Shown in pieces: positions 11,404 to 22,285 of a stretch of 64,000 nucleotides of DNA. Below the pieces are notes generated by a model. That model did no database searches and was not told where the DNA came from. It saw only the letters and a program-made list of their open reading frames with translations. This DNA comes from Eulemur rufifrons (Eukaryota; Chordata; Mammalia; Primates; Lemuridae). The position numbers were made by a program, and so were the translations under genes. Within the stretch, counting starts at the first letter, position 1. The number at the start of each line of letters is the position of its first letter. The DNA is taken from assembly GCF_041146395.1 (NCBI RefSeq), contig NC_090989.1, forward strand, positions 174,933,501-174,997,500, read 5' to 3'.

Positions 11404-11589
11404 GTGATTTAACTTTAAAATTAATAAATGGCTTTCATTTTCAAAATTATTAAGTACGTGGTAGATTTTTACAAAATAATGTACATGTTTAACTATCTAA
11501 TTGAAGTTTCTTGAATGCGGCTTTATTTGATTACAACTAAAGTAATGTAGCCTTCCAACATAAAAAGATTCCCCATCCCTGATCTAAAC

Positions 11590-12090
11590 TCTTCAACAGG
11601 GTACTTAAATTGTCACTGATTGTGCTGATTTTCACTCATACTGCCTTATTTTATTTTATATTTGGTGATTTCCTTATTTTGAACTCAAATTTTATCGAAT
11701 TTTACCTAAGGTATACCATTGCCATACATTTGGGATTTGTGGTTCTGGAAAGGATTTGTAGTATTGCCGTAGGATCACTTTAACACTTGCAAGTCTCCAG
11801 CTTAATGCAAGAATCAGAGAGGTTCATCCCCTCTAGTGTGTAGCAGCCTGCATTTGAGCCTTGTGGTCCCAGCATTGCTATTGACATTGACTTCTAGGGC
11901 TTCTCTGGCCCTAGTGTATCAAATTGTAATTAGTTTATTTCCTTACCTTTCCTGAGAGCCTAGCAATGCATCGAAAACATACTTGACACACATTATCTGG
12001 GAGCTGGGCTGTCTCATGGCATAAAGATTTTGTAGGATATCTAGTCCTCCACACCACCAGAAGCAGAAATCCTAAAAGTAACATTTTTCA
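11590..12090. repeat. Right half of the older sequence split by the hAT insertion
   Basis: This continues the stretch that ends at 6881. The junction 'atctaaa' is duplicated on both sides of the hAT element. It is T-rich on the left and mixed on the right. I cannot name the family and see no exon. Confidence 0.35.
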
Positions 12091-12848
12091 CTGTAAAAAA
12101 TTTGGAAAAATCCATATAAGCCCAAATCAAGAAAAATAAAATTTCCCATCACTGTGTTATCTAGATAATCCCAGTTAATAATTTGGTGAGTATTTTTCAA
12201 ACATAAACACACACTCACAGAAGAGAGATAGATGATAGAAAGAGAATTTTTTGAACTATTTGCCAGATATATGATGTGAATGTCGAGACCCAGATTTTCT
12301 TCACCCCACCCCCATCCATGCAGACATCAGTCAATCACTGCTTTCCAATCCTGGGGACTAATAGCTTCATGTCAAGTCATCAAATTCAGGTCATCAAAAA
12401 ATTACAGACAACAACTACCAATCAGTTGGAGCTACTTGTTAGTTGATGGTCTTTTGTTCCCTTTTTTAAAGTTAATGCATAATGTTCATTTATATTTTAG
12501 AGTGTTTTGAAACTAAAATCAGCAGAAGCAATTTATGAAACTCATAAAAAGAATAATATTATTTTTAACTAATGAAACATTCATAAAATGTACTTTGGAG
12601 AGCACATTTAGGAAGTAAAATTGTCACCTCCAAAATAGTAAATGTCAACACAAATATGCCATAGGAGGAAAATGTTCCAGGTATCACAGCAGATTAATAG
12701 ACATATATTATAAATGAGATGTGTTACGCCGCAAATAATATTCACCCTTACTGAGGCTTTAAATATCAGAACTAAACTGGCACTTAAAGGTATAAAAGGG
12801 AGACACAGCCCTGTCCTCAAAGGTCTACATTTTGTTTATGAAGATTCT
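12091..12848. other. Unique DNA, nothing recognised
   Basis: There is no repeat family, RNA gene or exon that I can support. Two frames of about 70-76 codons (12280-12510 plus, 12608-12820 minus) lack motifs. Confidence 0.4.
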
Positions 12849-13062
12849 AGTTCAAGTCGTCAAAAAACTACAGCCTAAATCCAGCCTGCCTTTTGATGTG
12901 TAAATAAACTTTTACTGGAACACAGCCGCACCTATTTGTTTCATATTATCTACTGGTGCTTTTGTGCTAATTTTAGGCAGAGGTAAGTAGTTGTAACATA
13001 GAAGATATGGCTGGAAAATATTTACTTTCTGGGCCTTTGTAGAAAATGTTTCTGAGCCCTGC
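12849..13062 (+). mobile_element. hAT-Charlie non-autonomous element (MER58-like)
   Basis: The order 'actacagcctaaatccagcc', 'gtgtaaataaacttttactg', 'gaacacagccgcacc', 'gtgcta', 'aatatttactttctgggcc' and 'ttctgagccctg' follows the well-known 0.2-kb Charlie-derived element whose consensus has 'aaatccggcccgc' and 'gttttattggaacacagcc'. It is degraded and lacks clear termini. Confidence 0.65.
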
Positions 13063-13619
13063 TAGCTATTCATGAACTAAACTTACAAGTTAGTAAGATC
13101 CCAGGTGGTCTTCATTTCTTCCAGTTGCAGTTGCTCTATTGAAAACTCACCTACTTTGCTGCTTCCTCCAACCTCCCCTGCATCCAACTTACCATGTCAC
13201 TCTCAATGCAAGACCTGTTTGAAAAGAGGTAATTTCTAGGGATGTGCTAAACCATGGTTAATCCGATCCTGTATGATTCAAATGTATTTGTTTTTTTAAA
13301 CCAAATTTTAGGTTATCTATTGCTAACCTCACACCATTCCCTCTCCTTTGCTTCCATTAACAGAAACTATAAAAAAGATCAATGACATAGAAGTTATAAA
13401 ATGAAGAGTTCTACATTTGAGAAAAGGAGTCTGAGAGAAGGTGTTATTTGAGCTAGATCTTCAGGGACAGCAGGAATTCTGATAAATGTGAGGCATAAGA
13501 AAATTCTCATCATCAAGGAGAAGGACAAAAGAAGAGGTTAAAGCCAGGAAGGGGCATGGAGTACTCAGAGGCAAAAACAAAACGAAACAAAATAAAAATT
13601 AGTGAGCCTGATGCATTCT
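13063..13619. other. Unique DNA, nothing recognised
   Basis: I see no repeat family or exon. A purine-rich part lies at 13420-13600. Confidence 0.4.
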
Positions 13620-13770
13620 CTAGAACGACTCATTATTATTATCATTATATACACAAGGAAACTGAGGTTCAGCAGATGGTCCAAGGTCACGTACCAGAAG
13701 ATGGAAACTACTGAGTTTTATCCCAGCCAGTCCTACCCGAGGCCCCTGCTCTTCACCACTACCCTGTGCA
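13620..13770 (-). repeat. MIR SINE
   Basis: The antisense MIR body is clear: 'attattatcattatataca', 'aaggaaactgaggttcagca', 'ccaaggtcacgtaccag', then 'cccctgctcttcaccactac' near the tRNA-related end. The 94-codon plus-strand frame over it is chance. Confidence 0.75.
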
Positions 13771-14935
13771 GCCTGAGATCAGTTGTCGAAGTTACATGTA
13801 TTGATTATGCCCATTTCCACTGGATAGCAAATGCAAGGGAAGCAGAAATACCACACCAAGAAGAAAAAACAATAAAGAGAGAATGAATGAAAGAAAAATA
13901 TTTGGCAACGGGAACTTACAAATATGACTCAAATATCCCTAACTTCAATAAAAGGGAAATGAAGTATGAAATTATTGAGGGAGGCAGTAAATGAAAATGA
14001 AGGCATTGATACTCCATTCAAACCTCTTAATATATAAAGTTAAATATTCACTCCATTTTTAAGTGAATGATTCTGTCAAAAAAATTAATTTTCTGAGCAA
14101 TGAGGATATTCATTTAGCATGATTCCACCATCTGCAATTTATGAACCAAATTATACTCTTTCAGAAAAAAGGAAGTTCACACAATGCATTTAAACTACAG
14201 CAAGACCAAATCAAAAATGTTTCCCTAAAATTGAAGAAATCACCATGTAAAAGTTAATCGCCTGCACCTTTAGTAGACAGTGACCATTACAGAATAATAT
14301 ATAACAAATGCTTTACACAGATGGTTTTTAAAAGTTTAGCACTTTATTCATGATATGTGAAGTCAGAGATCAATTCTCAACTGCAAGGAAGAATTCTCAC
14401 ATCAACAGAGCAGTCAATAGTCTTGGTGTGGCAAAAAAGACCTTTTAAACACACTGTTGTTTCTTTAAGGGTTTACGGAGATCCTAGGAAAAAAAAAAAA
14501 TGCTCACCAGAGCCTGGCGGGTAATTTGAATGGGGGGAAAGCAGGTTAGATGGATACTGCAATGTGGTAGCAAAGGCATCTTAGTTCCAGTTCATTGTTT
14601 CCATTAGGGAATAGGGGCTGTTCCAATGTTTCAAGAGAAGTTGTAACTCCAAATATTTGGGTAAATTTTCCTGGATAAAGAAAAATGGCCAGTTAATCAA
14701 AACGTTTAAGATGCTGAGCAGACTAAAATCACTATAATAGATTCACAGGCTAGGTAGACCAGTAGGCTGCAACATACCCATTTTGCACTGGAGCATCTGT
14801 TATTTACCAAAGAGTGAACCAAAGCATAAATATACACAAAAGGAAAAACCATTAAGAAAAAAACATGGGACTCCTATATATAACAGGAATGACCATATAA
14901 TTACCAGTTTGTCTTCTGGTTTTCACTTTTTCCTT
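13771..14935. other. Unique A+T-rich DNA, nothing recognised
   Basis: I saw no repeat family or exon. It has an A run near 14490 and a G-run near 14533. Confidence 0.4.
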
Positions 14936-15030
14936 CTTTACTCATCTATTCATTGTTTTATTTAACAAATATTTGCTCATTATCTTTTTGGTGTCAAACT
15001 CAGCAGCTGGTGGAAGAAAAAGGCATGTAA
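14936..15030 (-). repeat. Possible L2 3'-end fragment
   Basis: 'ttcattgttttatttaacaa' followed by 'atatttgctcatt' resembles the complement of the L2 3' end ('aataaatgtttgttgaatg'). It is short and degraded, so the call is weak. Confidence 0.3.
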
Positions 15031-15889
15031 TCAAATAATTACAGCTACTTAACATGTGCTGGTTACGATATATACCAAAGTACTGTGAGAGCACAGAATA
15101 GGAAGTGTTGACTCTCCCCAAGGAAGTCAGGGAGTCTCACTGGATTTAGTGGGCAGCTGTTTCGTTTGCTCGGCACCCATTCCCCTTTTCGCAGATGACA
15201 TTGACTCAATTTCAAATTGGGGAATATTTTAGTTAGGATAGGTAGTAAAAGCAACAGCAAAATTTTATTTCTTGTTTACACTACACATTATTATTCATGC
15301 TACATTTCCTGCACAGTATAGAGAGAGCTGCATTTGACCACAAGCACTCTGGGATCAAGGCTGATACATGTTCCACCTCCTTTAGCCAACCCATCTGGAA
15401 TACAAGCAGATATAGCTACAGGGTCTTGCACTGGTTCTTCTTTGCTTTAGCTTAGACATGGCAAGTCATGTGCTCCTATAGCTCATTGGTTCAAATTAGT
15501 CAGGTGGTTTCCTCTAACTTCAAGGAGGCTTGGAAACATGGGAGAACATATTGCATGCAATCTTGGTGACCTGTCCATCAGTGTGTTCCACCAGCCCAGA
15601 GTTGAGACATGGGCAAATTAATTAAGCTAGGGCAATCAGATTTGTTCCTTTGAGTCTTGAACCTTGAACTGAGTCTCACAAAGTGCAAAACTGGAACCAA
15701 TTCATTCCAAGGCCCTTTTCCGTGAAAAGAGGCTATTCATTATTTCCTCTAGTCTAAATCTCTGATTTTTTTCTTTTCTGTGCCTTGGATGTTCAGTTAT
15801 TTATTTTTTTGTTCTTTGAGCTATCCCATTTCTTTTCAAAAGATTCATTTTATTGCCCAAGCTAGTCAATGACTTAGGCAATCCAACAA
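15031..15889. other. Unique DNA, nothing recognised
   Basis: I found no repeat family, RNA gene or exon that can be supported. Confidence 0.4.
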
Positions 15890-16265
15890 TGATAACTGAA
15901 GCACTGCAAGAGGTAATATGCAGAGTAAATCTTAAAGGATGAGTCAGAGCGTGATATGATAGGAGATAGGAGTAGGTGCGACATGAGCATGAAGTCAAGG
16001 GCAACAGATGGTCAATCAGAGAAGCAAGGTAGGGCCAAGCCAGGTACAAGCAGTTCTGCATGGCTAGAAGAAAGGATGAGTGGATATAAGCACATCAAGC
16101 AAGGAGAAAGGAACTGTAGGCAGGGCAATAACAGTAAGAACTTCTACATCATGCTAATGAAGTTTAGATTTCCTCCTGTAGACAAGACACATTCCTCAGC
16201 CAGAGAAGCATGGCTGCAGACAGTAAGGAGCCATTGAAGGCTTTTAAGTAACTGTGACTTCACCA
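15890..16265 (-). repeat. L2 LINE segment, left of an L1 insertion
   Basis: Purine-rich text typical of antisense L2 ends with 'gagccattgaaggcttttaa' and 'gtaactgtgacttcaccatg', which match the block before 'ttttaaaaagatcactctgg' in that repeat. The element resumes at 17868. It was therefore cut by the L1 insertion at 16266-17866. Confidence 0.55.
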
Positions 16266-17866
16266 TGTTTTTCTTAAGCTTTAGTTTTATTGAGGCAAAT
16301 TTCATATACCATAAAATTCACCCATTTAACTGTACAATTCAGTGATTTTTAATATATTCAGAGTTATGAAACCATCACTACTATCTAATTTTAAAACATT
16401 TTCATCACCCCAAAAGAAACCCCTAAACACATTAGCAGTCGCTACCTACTGCCCTAGCCCCTGTCAACCACCAGCCTACGTTATATCTCTAGGGGTTAGC
16501 CTATTCTAGACATTTCATATAAATGGAATCATTCAACATGTAGTCTTTTTAGACTGGCTTTTTTTTTACTTAGCATAATGTCTTGAAGATTCATCCATGT
16601 CGTAACATATATCAATACTTCATTCTTTTTCACTTGTACGGGTATACTACATTGTGTTTATCTATGCATCAGTTGATGGAAATTTAGGATGTTTCCACAT
16701 TTTACCTATTTATAAATAATGTTTCTTTGAATATTCATGTACAAGTTTTTGCATAAATATGTTTTCATTTCTCTTGTATATATACCTAGGAGTAGAACTG
16801 CTGGGTCATATGTCTGTTTAAGAATATATAAAAGTATCAAACTATTTTTCGAAGCAGTTCCATTATTTTACATCCCATCAGCAATGTATAAGAGTGCAAA
16901 ATTCTCCACATCCTTGCTAACACTTGTTACTGTCTATCTCTTTTATTTTACTCATTGTAGCAGGTGTCTAGGGGTATTTTATTGAGGTTTTATCTGCATT
17001 TTCATAACTGCTAATGATGATGATTTTTCATGTATTTGTTGGTCATTTGCACATGTTCATTGGAGAAATGTCAATTCAAATATTTTGCCTATTTTTAACT
17101 TAGGCTATATTTGAGTTGTAAGAGTTCTTTACATATTATGGATACAAGTCCCTTACCGGATAGGTGCTTTGCAAATATTTTCTCTCCTTCTGTGGACTGT
17201 CTTTTCACTTGCCTGATGGTATCCTTTTACATATAAAAATTTTAATTTTAATGATGTCCAATTTATCTATATTTTATTTTGTTGCTTGGGCTTTTTGTTG
17301 TTGTATCTAAGAAAATATTTCATAACCCAAGGTCATAGAAATGTACTCCTCTGTTTTCTTCTAAAAGTTTTATAGTTTTAGCTCTTACATTTCCTTTTTT
17401 CTCTTTTTTTTATTTCAGAATATTATGGGGGTACAAATGTTTTGGTTACATACATAGATTCCTTTTGTACTGCTTGAGTCGAAGTTGTAAGTGTGCCCCT
17501 CACCCAGATAGTGTATTGTACCCATTAGATATGATTTCACCTGTCCTCTTCTCCTCCCTCCCACCTACATGATTTTCATTGAGTTTTACTTCTATCTGTG
17601 CACATGAGTGCTGCTCAGTTAGTTCCAATTTAATAGTGAGTACATGCAGTGTTTTTTTTTGTTTGTTTTGTTTTTTCCATTCTTGAGATACTTTACTTAG
17701 GAGAATGGTCTCCAGTTCCACCCAGATTGTTGCAAAAGGTATTAATTCACTTTTTTTGGCTGAGTAGTACTCCATGAGATCTATGATCCATGTTGTGTTA
17801 ATTTTTGTCTGTGGTTTAAGGTAAAGGGTCCAAATTCATTCTTTTGAATGTGTATGTCCACATTTG
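16266..17866 (-). mobile_element. Old L1 (L1M type), 3' end and ORF2 part
   Basis: Antisense L1 text runs in order from the 3' UTR ('tttattgaggcaaatttcat', 'ataaaattcacccattt') through 'tagcataatgtcttgaagat', 'ggagtagaactgctgggtca', 'ggtgtctaggggtattttat', 'gaatgtgtatgtccacattt'. It has many substitutions and no open frame of note. It is interrupted by a younger L1 at 17393-17776 and itself interrupts an L2 copy. Confidence 0.8.
17393..17776 (-). mobile_element. Short recent-type L1 3' end nested in the old L1
   Basis: After a T-rich tail the plus strand reads 'cagaatattatgggggtaca', 'aatgttttggttacatacat' and later 'ctgagtagtactccatgaga', the same L1 3' type as at 6971. The minus-strand frame 17500-17775 ends in the ORF2p tail ('MEYYSAKKSELIPFATIWVE'). 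The element is 5'-truncated to under 400 bases. I could not find a clean target duplication. Confidence 0.8.
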
Positions 17867-18035
17867 TTTTTAAAAAGATATATGTGGAAGTCAAAATATT
17901 AAAGGAAATATGAAAGTAGGGACCAATTAGGAGGCTATTGCAGTAGTCCAGATGTGGGTAGATGAGGCCAGATCTAAGTTGGTGGCATGAGGGTGAAGGA
18001 ATGATTCAGAAGATATTTAGAGTTAAAACCCGTAT
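17867..18035 (-). repeat. L2 LINE segment, right of the L1 insertion
   Basis: 'gaccaattaggaggctattg' followed by 'cagtagtccag' and 'taagttggtggcatgaggg' match the block of this L2-type repeat expected directly after the segment that ends at 16265. This confirms the split. Confidence 0.55.
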
Positions 18036-18372
18036 TTGGTGAACATTTGTAGTTTGGGAGCATTGTCCAGCATTCATTCCCCATTTCAAACAGCACCCAA
18101 CTTCCTTTTGGGGAAACTGTCTCTTCCTTATTGGATGCTGCCTCATTGGATGGTAAATCCAAAGTTCTCCTTCCCTTCACAGAAGCCAGATGAGCCTGAT
18201 ACTTCTCACAACATGGCTACATAGAGAGGGAAGGCATAGGACTCAGACTTCAGTTATCAAAAGCTGTCTCTTAGCATTTTGATTCTTGTGTAAAAAAAAC
18301 ATGAACATGAAACAAATTGTTGAATTTGCTCCATTTCAGGAAGCAAATTCAACCTGACCAGACTGTTCCTTC
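18036..18372. other. Unassigned DNA with a perfect hairpin
   Basis: No family was recognised. A 12-bp perfect inverted repeat lies at 18319-18330 and 18342-18353 (gttgaatttgct / agcaaattcaac) with an 11-base loop. Confidence 0.45.
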
Positions 18373-18790
18373 TGTTGTGGTTATCTATTGCTTATAACAA
18401 ACTACCCTGAAATGTACTGGAAAACAATAACTATTTTATTATATCTCATGATTTTGTGGCTCAGATTTGCGAAGGGCTAAATTCTTCCACTCCAGGAACA
18501 ATCAACTGAAAACAATTCCCTTACATGCCTGGGAGCTAAGTGAGGATGACTAGAAGGCTGGGCTCAGCTGGGTTCCTCTACCCCTCTGTGTTCTCAGGTG
18601 CTCCCCATGACAGCCCTCCAGCAGAGTAGTTACAGTTTCTACATGGGAGTTTCAAGAACCCAAGTCAGTCCCCTTGAAGGTAAGGTCTGCAACTGACATG
18701 GCATTGTTTCTTCCATACTCCATGGTCAGAACAGCCAAAAGACAGTTCAGATACAAGGAGAGGGGGGTGGTCTCAATTACTGAATGGAAG
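18373..18790 (-). mobile_element. Probable ancient LTR (ERVL class)
   Basis: 'tgttgtggttatctattgct' followed by 'tataacaaactaccctgaaa' and 'attttattatatctcatgat' resembles the complement of the 3' end of old ERVL-class LTRs ('gcataacaaattaccccaaa'). The rest is too diverged for a confident subfamily, and the right edge is uncertain. Confidence 0.45.
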
Positions 18791-19600
18791 GAATATCAAA
18801 GAATTTGCAGTCCTCTTTAATCTTCCATATATACCTAGAAAACCAATAGTATGTCAATTCCTCCTCTGTAGCTTTCTAGAGCTTCCTTATTCCTGCCAGT
18901 CTTTAGGGCTAATTTGCCAGCCTTCCAACGCCTCGTGTGCTCCTCATGTGCTTCCAAAAAATTCTTGTCTGTGTATCCAAAGAATCCCAACTGATATAAT
19001 CCAAGAATTAGAAATTGGATAGTGAAAAATGATGAAGGAAAGAGGCATCTAGGATTTCTCTCAGGCTTGTAGCTCAGCATATTAAAGTAATTATGATGCC
19101 ACTCTGTGATACATAAAGTACAGAAGCAAGAGGGTTGAGAAGATAATGAGTTCCACCTTTGGATATACTGGCCATTCCAACAGCCTATTGGATATACAGG
19201 TGGTACTTGTGACAGAGATTTGAGAATCATAAACACATTGGTGGGAACTGAGGCCAATGACATGGATGAGGTGTGTAGGATGAAAAGAGAATTAGACCAA
19301 GGAATGAACCCTTGGGGAAGTATAAATGAAAGAGGACATGAATGGGCCAGAAAGGTAGAAATTGTGAAGGGGAACGCTTTGAGCAGGGTTAAAGTTTAGG
19401 GGAAGGAACCAGGAAAGAGGGAGAGTTGAAGATGCAGTAGAAGAGGATGGATTCAAAAAGTTTTCTGTGAGGAGGGAAGCAGATGGGATCCAGACTAGAA
19501 TGAAGACATTTCCATAGAAAGATACTTTCATGGTTCCTGGATGGAGGAATGAGTTCATCTGGAAGAGAGAGCCATTCTCCTTTTTCTGGCGTGGGAGGAA
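18791..19600 (-). repeat. L2-type LINE segments, degraded
   Basis: Blocks such as 'gaacccttggggaagtataa', 'gaatgggccagaaaggtag' and 'agatgggatccagactagaa' correspond to successive parts of the same antisense L2-type repeat seen at 15890-18035. The 142-codon minus frame at 18835-19263 has no motif and lies in this degraded repeat, so I reject it as a gene. Confidence 0.4.
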
Positions 19601-20097
19601 ACAGGAGAAAGATAGTTGTGGGTAAAGATCAGTCTGTAAATTAGAAAGGGGCTTTGCTGAAGGAGCTCTGTTGTTTTGTGTTTTGTTTTGGTTTTTGATC
19701 TAATGGTTGCCCTTGATATTAACATTATACAGGGGCTAGGCAAGGCTGTCTGTTGAAACTGATGTGAGGCAGAACCCATATCATACATCTATATCCCCAA
19801 CGTCGTTCTTTTCTATCTTCCTCCCTTTTTCTTCCCAGTGTCATTTTCAGGCCCTCATTCCAATTCTCTGCCTGCGGATCTCTCTGATACCTGCCTCTAT
19901 CAGATCCACACTGCTGTCAATTAATCCTTTTAAAATACAATTTCAATTATATGACCACTACACACACACAAATACCCACGCAGAGAGACTTAAGGAACGT
20001 ATCTCTTATTCCCTACTGAACTGCGTACTTTAGGATCTACCATCAGGTGGCCCAATGATATCTATCTTTTATTCTTAGATAGCTCCTGTGCCCCAAC
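19601..20097. other. Unique DNA, nothing recognised
   Basis: I see no repeat family or exon apart from a short (CA) run near 19961. An 89-codon frame at 19764-20033 lacks motifs. Confidence 0.35.
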
Positions 20098-20480
20098 TGC
20101 TATGGTTGGAATGCTTGTGTCTCCTCTAACATTTATGTTGAAACTTTATCCCCACTGCAGCAGTATTAAGAGGTGGGGCCTTTAGGAAGTGATTAGGCCA
20201 TGAGGGTCCCACCCTTACAAATGGATTGGTGTCTTGGAAAAGGGCTTACGGGCCCCTTTCTTCTCTTCCACCACATGAGGACGCAGCATTTGTCCCCTCT
20301 GGAGGACGCAGCAACAAGGTACCATCTTGGAAACAGAAAGTAGACCTCACCAGACACCAAACCTGCTAGCGTCTTAATCTTGAACTTCCCTGCCTCTAGA
20401 GCTGCAAGAAATAAATTTCTGCTCTTATAAATTACCCATTCTGTGGTATATTGTTATATCAAAACAGACAGACTAAGACA
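20098..20480 (+). mobile_element. Complete MaLR solo LTR (MLT1/MST type) with 5-bp duplication
   Basis: It starts 'tgctatggttggaatgcttg' and ends 'agactaagaca', as MaLR LTRs do. Internal blocks are in order: 'aagaggtggggcctttagga', 'gaggacgcagcaacaaggta', 'gacctcaccagacaccaaac', 'gcaagaaataaatttctgct'. An exact 5-bp duplication CCAAC flanks it at 20093-20097 and 20481-20485. At 383 bases it is full length. It contains a short internal repeat of 'gaggacgcagca'. Confidence 0.9.
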
Positions 20481-20899
20481 CCAACTAAAATGAACAATTC
20501 ATTATTACCTGAGCTCTCCCTGTGTGTTCACACCTATGACACTTCTGTTTCTTCCACCTGAATGCCTCCCTTCCATCTCTACCTTCTTATGTGTGTCCAT
20601 TTTTCCATCTCAAGGCCTATTAAGGGATGAGAGGGGGCCATTTGCCTTAGATGTTACATTCACAAAGGACCTCCAGTTTACTTGAAATGTGGTTAAATTG
20701 ATAGATATTATATTTCTTGGTGTTTAAAGTATTAATTTCTTATATGTAAACATTTTAAATATACCTCAATTTTTATAACCCTGTTGATCATTTCTTTATT
20801 AATATACTAGGTACCTCAAAAAATTAAAAGTGACTTAGGTCTTTCTAGAATTTTGAGAGCACTTGTTCAAGCTTAATAATAGTAACCATTATAAATTTT
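20481..20899. other. Unique DNA, nothing recognised
   Basis: I see no repeat family or exon that can be supported. Confidence 0.35.
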
Positions 20900-21015
20900 T
20901 AATAACTAACACGTTATACAGTGCCTATTATGTGCAGGTACTGTTCTGAGTATTTTATATTTTATGTAATACTTCAATAACAGCCCCATGAAGTAGATGA
21001 TGTTATCATTGCAAT
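20900..21015 (-). repeat. MIR SINE fragment
   Basis: 'cagtgcctattatgtgcagg', 'tactgttctgagtatttta' and 'aacagccccatgaagtagat' follow the antisense MIR 3' half in order. Confidence 0.7.
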
Positions 21016-22245
21016 ATCATAAAGATGCCATCTATTTCATAAGTCTTTTTAAATTCTGCTAAATAATTTGATGAGATTCTCTTTATTTTGTACTATAGTT
21101 TTGTTGAAAACATGAAGAATCTCCAAAGTAGTCGGAAAGCTTCTTAAAATTAAGAATTGATGCAGACTGGGTTTTTGTGTCCCCGATGCCAATGCTCAGC
21201 TTTGCGCACAGTAGGGCTTCAATATGCCCACTGCATTATTTTGCAGAATTACAGGTTACCTGATCACAACTGGCTTTTAAACAAATTCAACATTTATGCA
21301 GAAAGAAAAATGCAGGTCGATGTTAGTGTAATTACCAGTATAGTAAATCAATAAGTACTGAAAGCATTAGCTCCATAAAGAATATGAGTCCAGTAATGAT
21401 AAGTAATGAAGAAAAATCTGATGTTTGTTCTTGCAGACGTTTTCTCTTGTTCTTCATTCTTCCCTTCCACCCACACTTAATTAGCATCTGGTACAGTCTT
21501 TTGTTCTTTCTCCTTTAACATTAAACGTTTAAGCACTTTCTGGGTGGTGGAAATAATATGTAAAAATGTCCTTGCCACCTGTGTTTTTGGTTCTAAAGGT
21601 GAGAGAAATAAACCAAAAAATATGTGAATCAAATGGTAATCTGTTAGAAGTGATGAAATCCGTTATATGCTCTCTTACAGAATATACACCACATTACTCT
21701 TTATGCCCCCCTCACTTCCTGTAATTTTCCTTTTTTATGTTTTCTTAGAAATCATATTCTAGGCTTTTCCTCTGTTTCTTTCCTCTTACTGTTCAGGCTG
21801 CTTCTTTCTTACCTTTCTGCCTTCCCTTCTGCCTCTCTTATTTTCTAAACTCATTCAGAATTTCCTTTGAAAATTTAAAGATCTTACTAAAGAAAATTTA
21901 AAAATATAATTTGCAAAAACGTTTTGCACATTGCCATCCTAAAATGGGGTGCTGAGATGCATTCTGTTCTCTTTGTGGTAATTAGAGCCCCGATATAGAT
22001 TTAGCACAAAACATCTTTTAGTCACATATTTCCAAATTTAAATCTAAAAATTCCAAAGCACCTCAATTTATGAGTCTTTGACAGCTGGTCACAATAATTC
22101 TCATTTTTATATGAAAAACATATTCATTTTCTTCTTGGTGGGATCGGGCCATTGTTTTTCCATTCACATTTTAATACTGGATATCCAGGTTTGTATATTC
22201 CAAGACTCATGCGCACTCGTCATAGCGCTCTCTCTCTCTCTCCCC
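21016..22245. other. Unique DNA, no gene seen
   Basis: No repeat family was recognised. Pyrimidine-rich text fills 21700-21850. Frames of up to 65 codons lack motifs. Confidence 0.4.
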
Positions 22246-22285
22246 ATATATATACACACACATATATATGTGTGTGTATATATAT
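22246..22285. repeat. Perfect 40-bp (AT)n(AC)n/(GT)n(AT)n palindrome
   Basis: The sequence is its own reverse complement over all 40 bases: an alternating AT block, an AC block, a central AT block, then the mirror GT and AT blocks. A short (CT) run precedes it at 22227-22241. It is a compound microsatellite able to form a cruciform. No gene is associated. Confidence 0.95.

Larger units (their letters stand above)
6882..11581 (+). mobile_element. Near-complete hAT DNA transposon (Charlie type), interrupted by L1
   Basis: The left end begins 'cagggttggggaacctgtgg'. The right end reads 'agattccccatccctg', an imperfect inverted repeat of the left. The element is flanked by an 8-bp target duplication, ATCTAAAT (6874-6881) and ATCTAAAC (11582-11589), the size typical of hAT. 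Removing the L1 insertion (about 6971-9266) leaves roughly 2.4 kb, a normal length for an autonomous Charlie-like element. The right part encodes a broken transposase. By remembered resemblance the protein is closest to the Charlie8 group, from which the transposase-like end of the human gene GTF2IRD2 derives, but the subfamily is inference. Confidence 0.85.

Noticed and set aside
18835..19263. 142-codon minus-strand frame
   Set aside because: It lies over degraded L2-type sequence and shows no motif or conserved domain.
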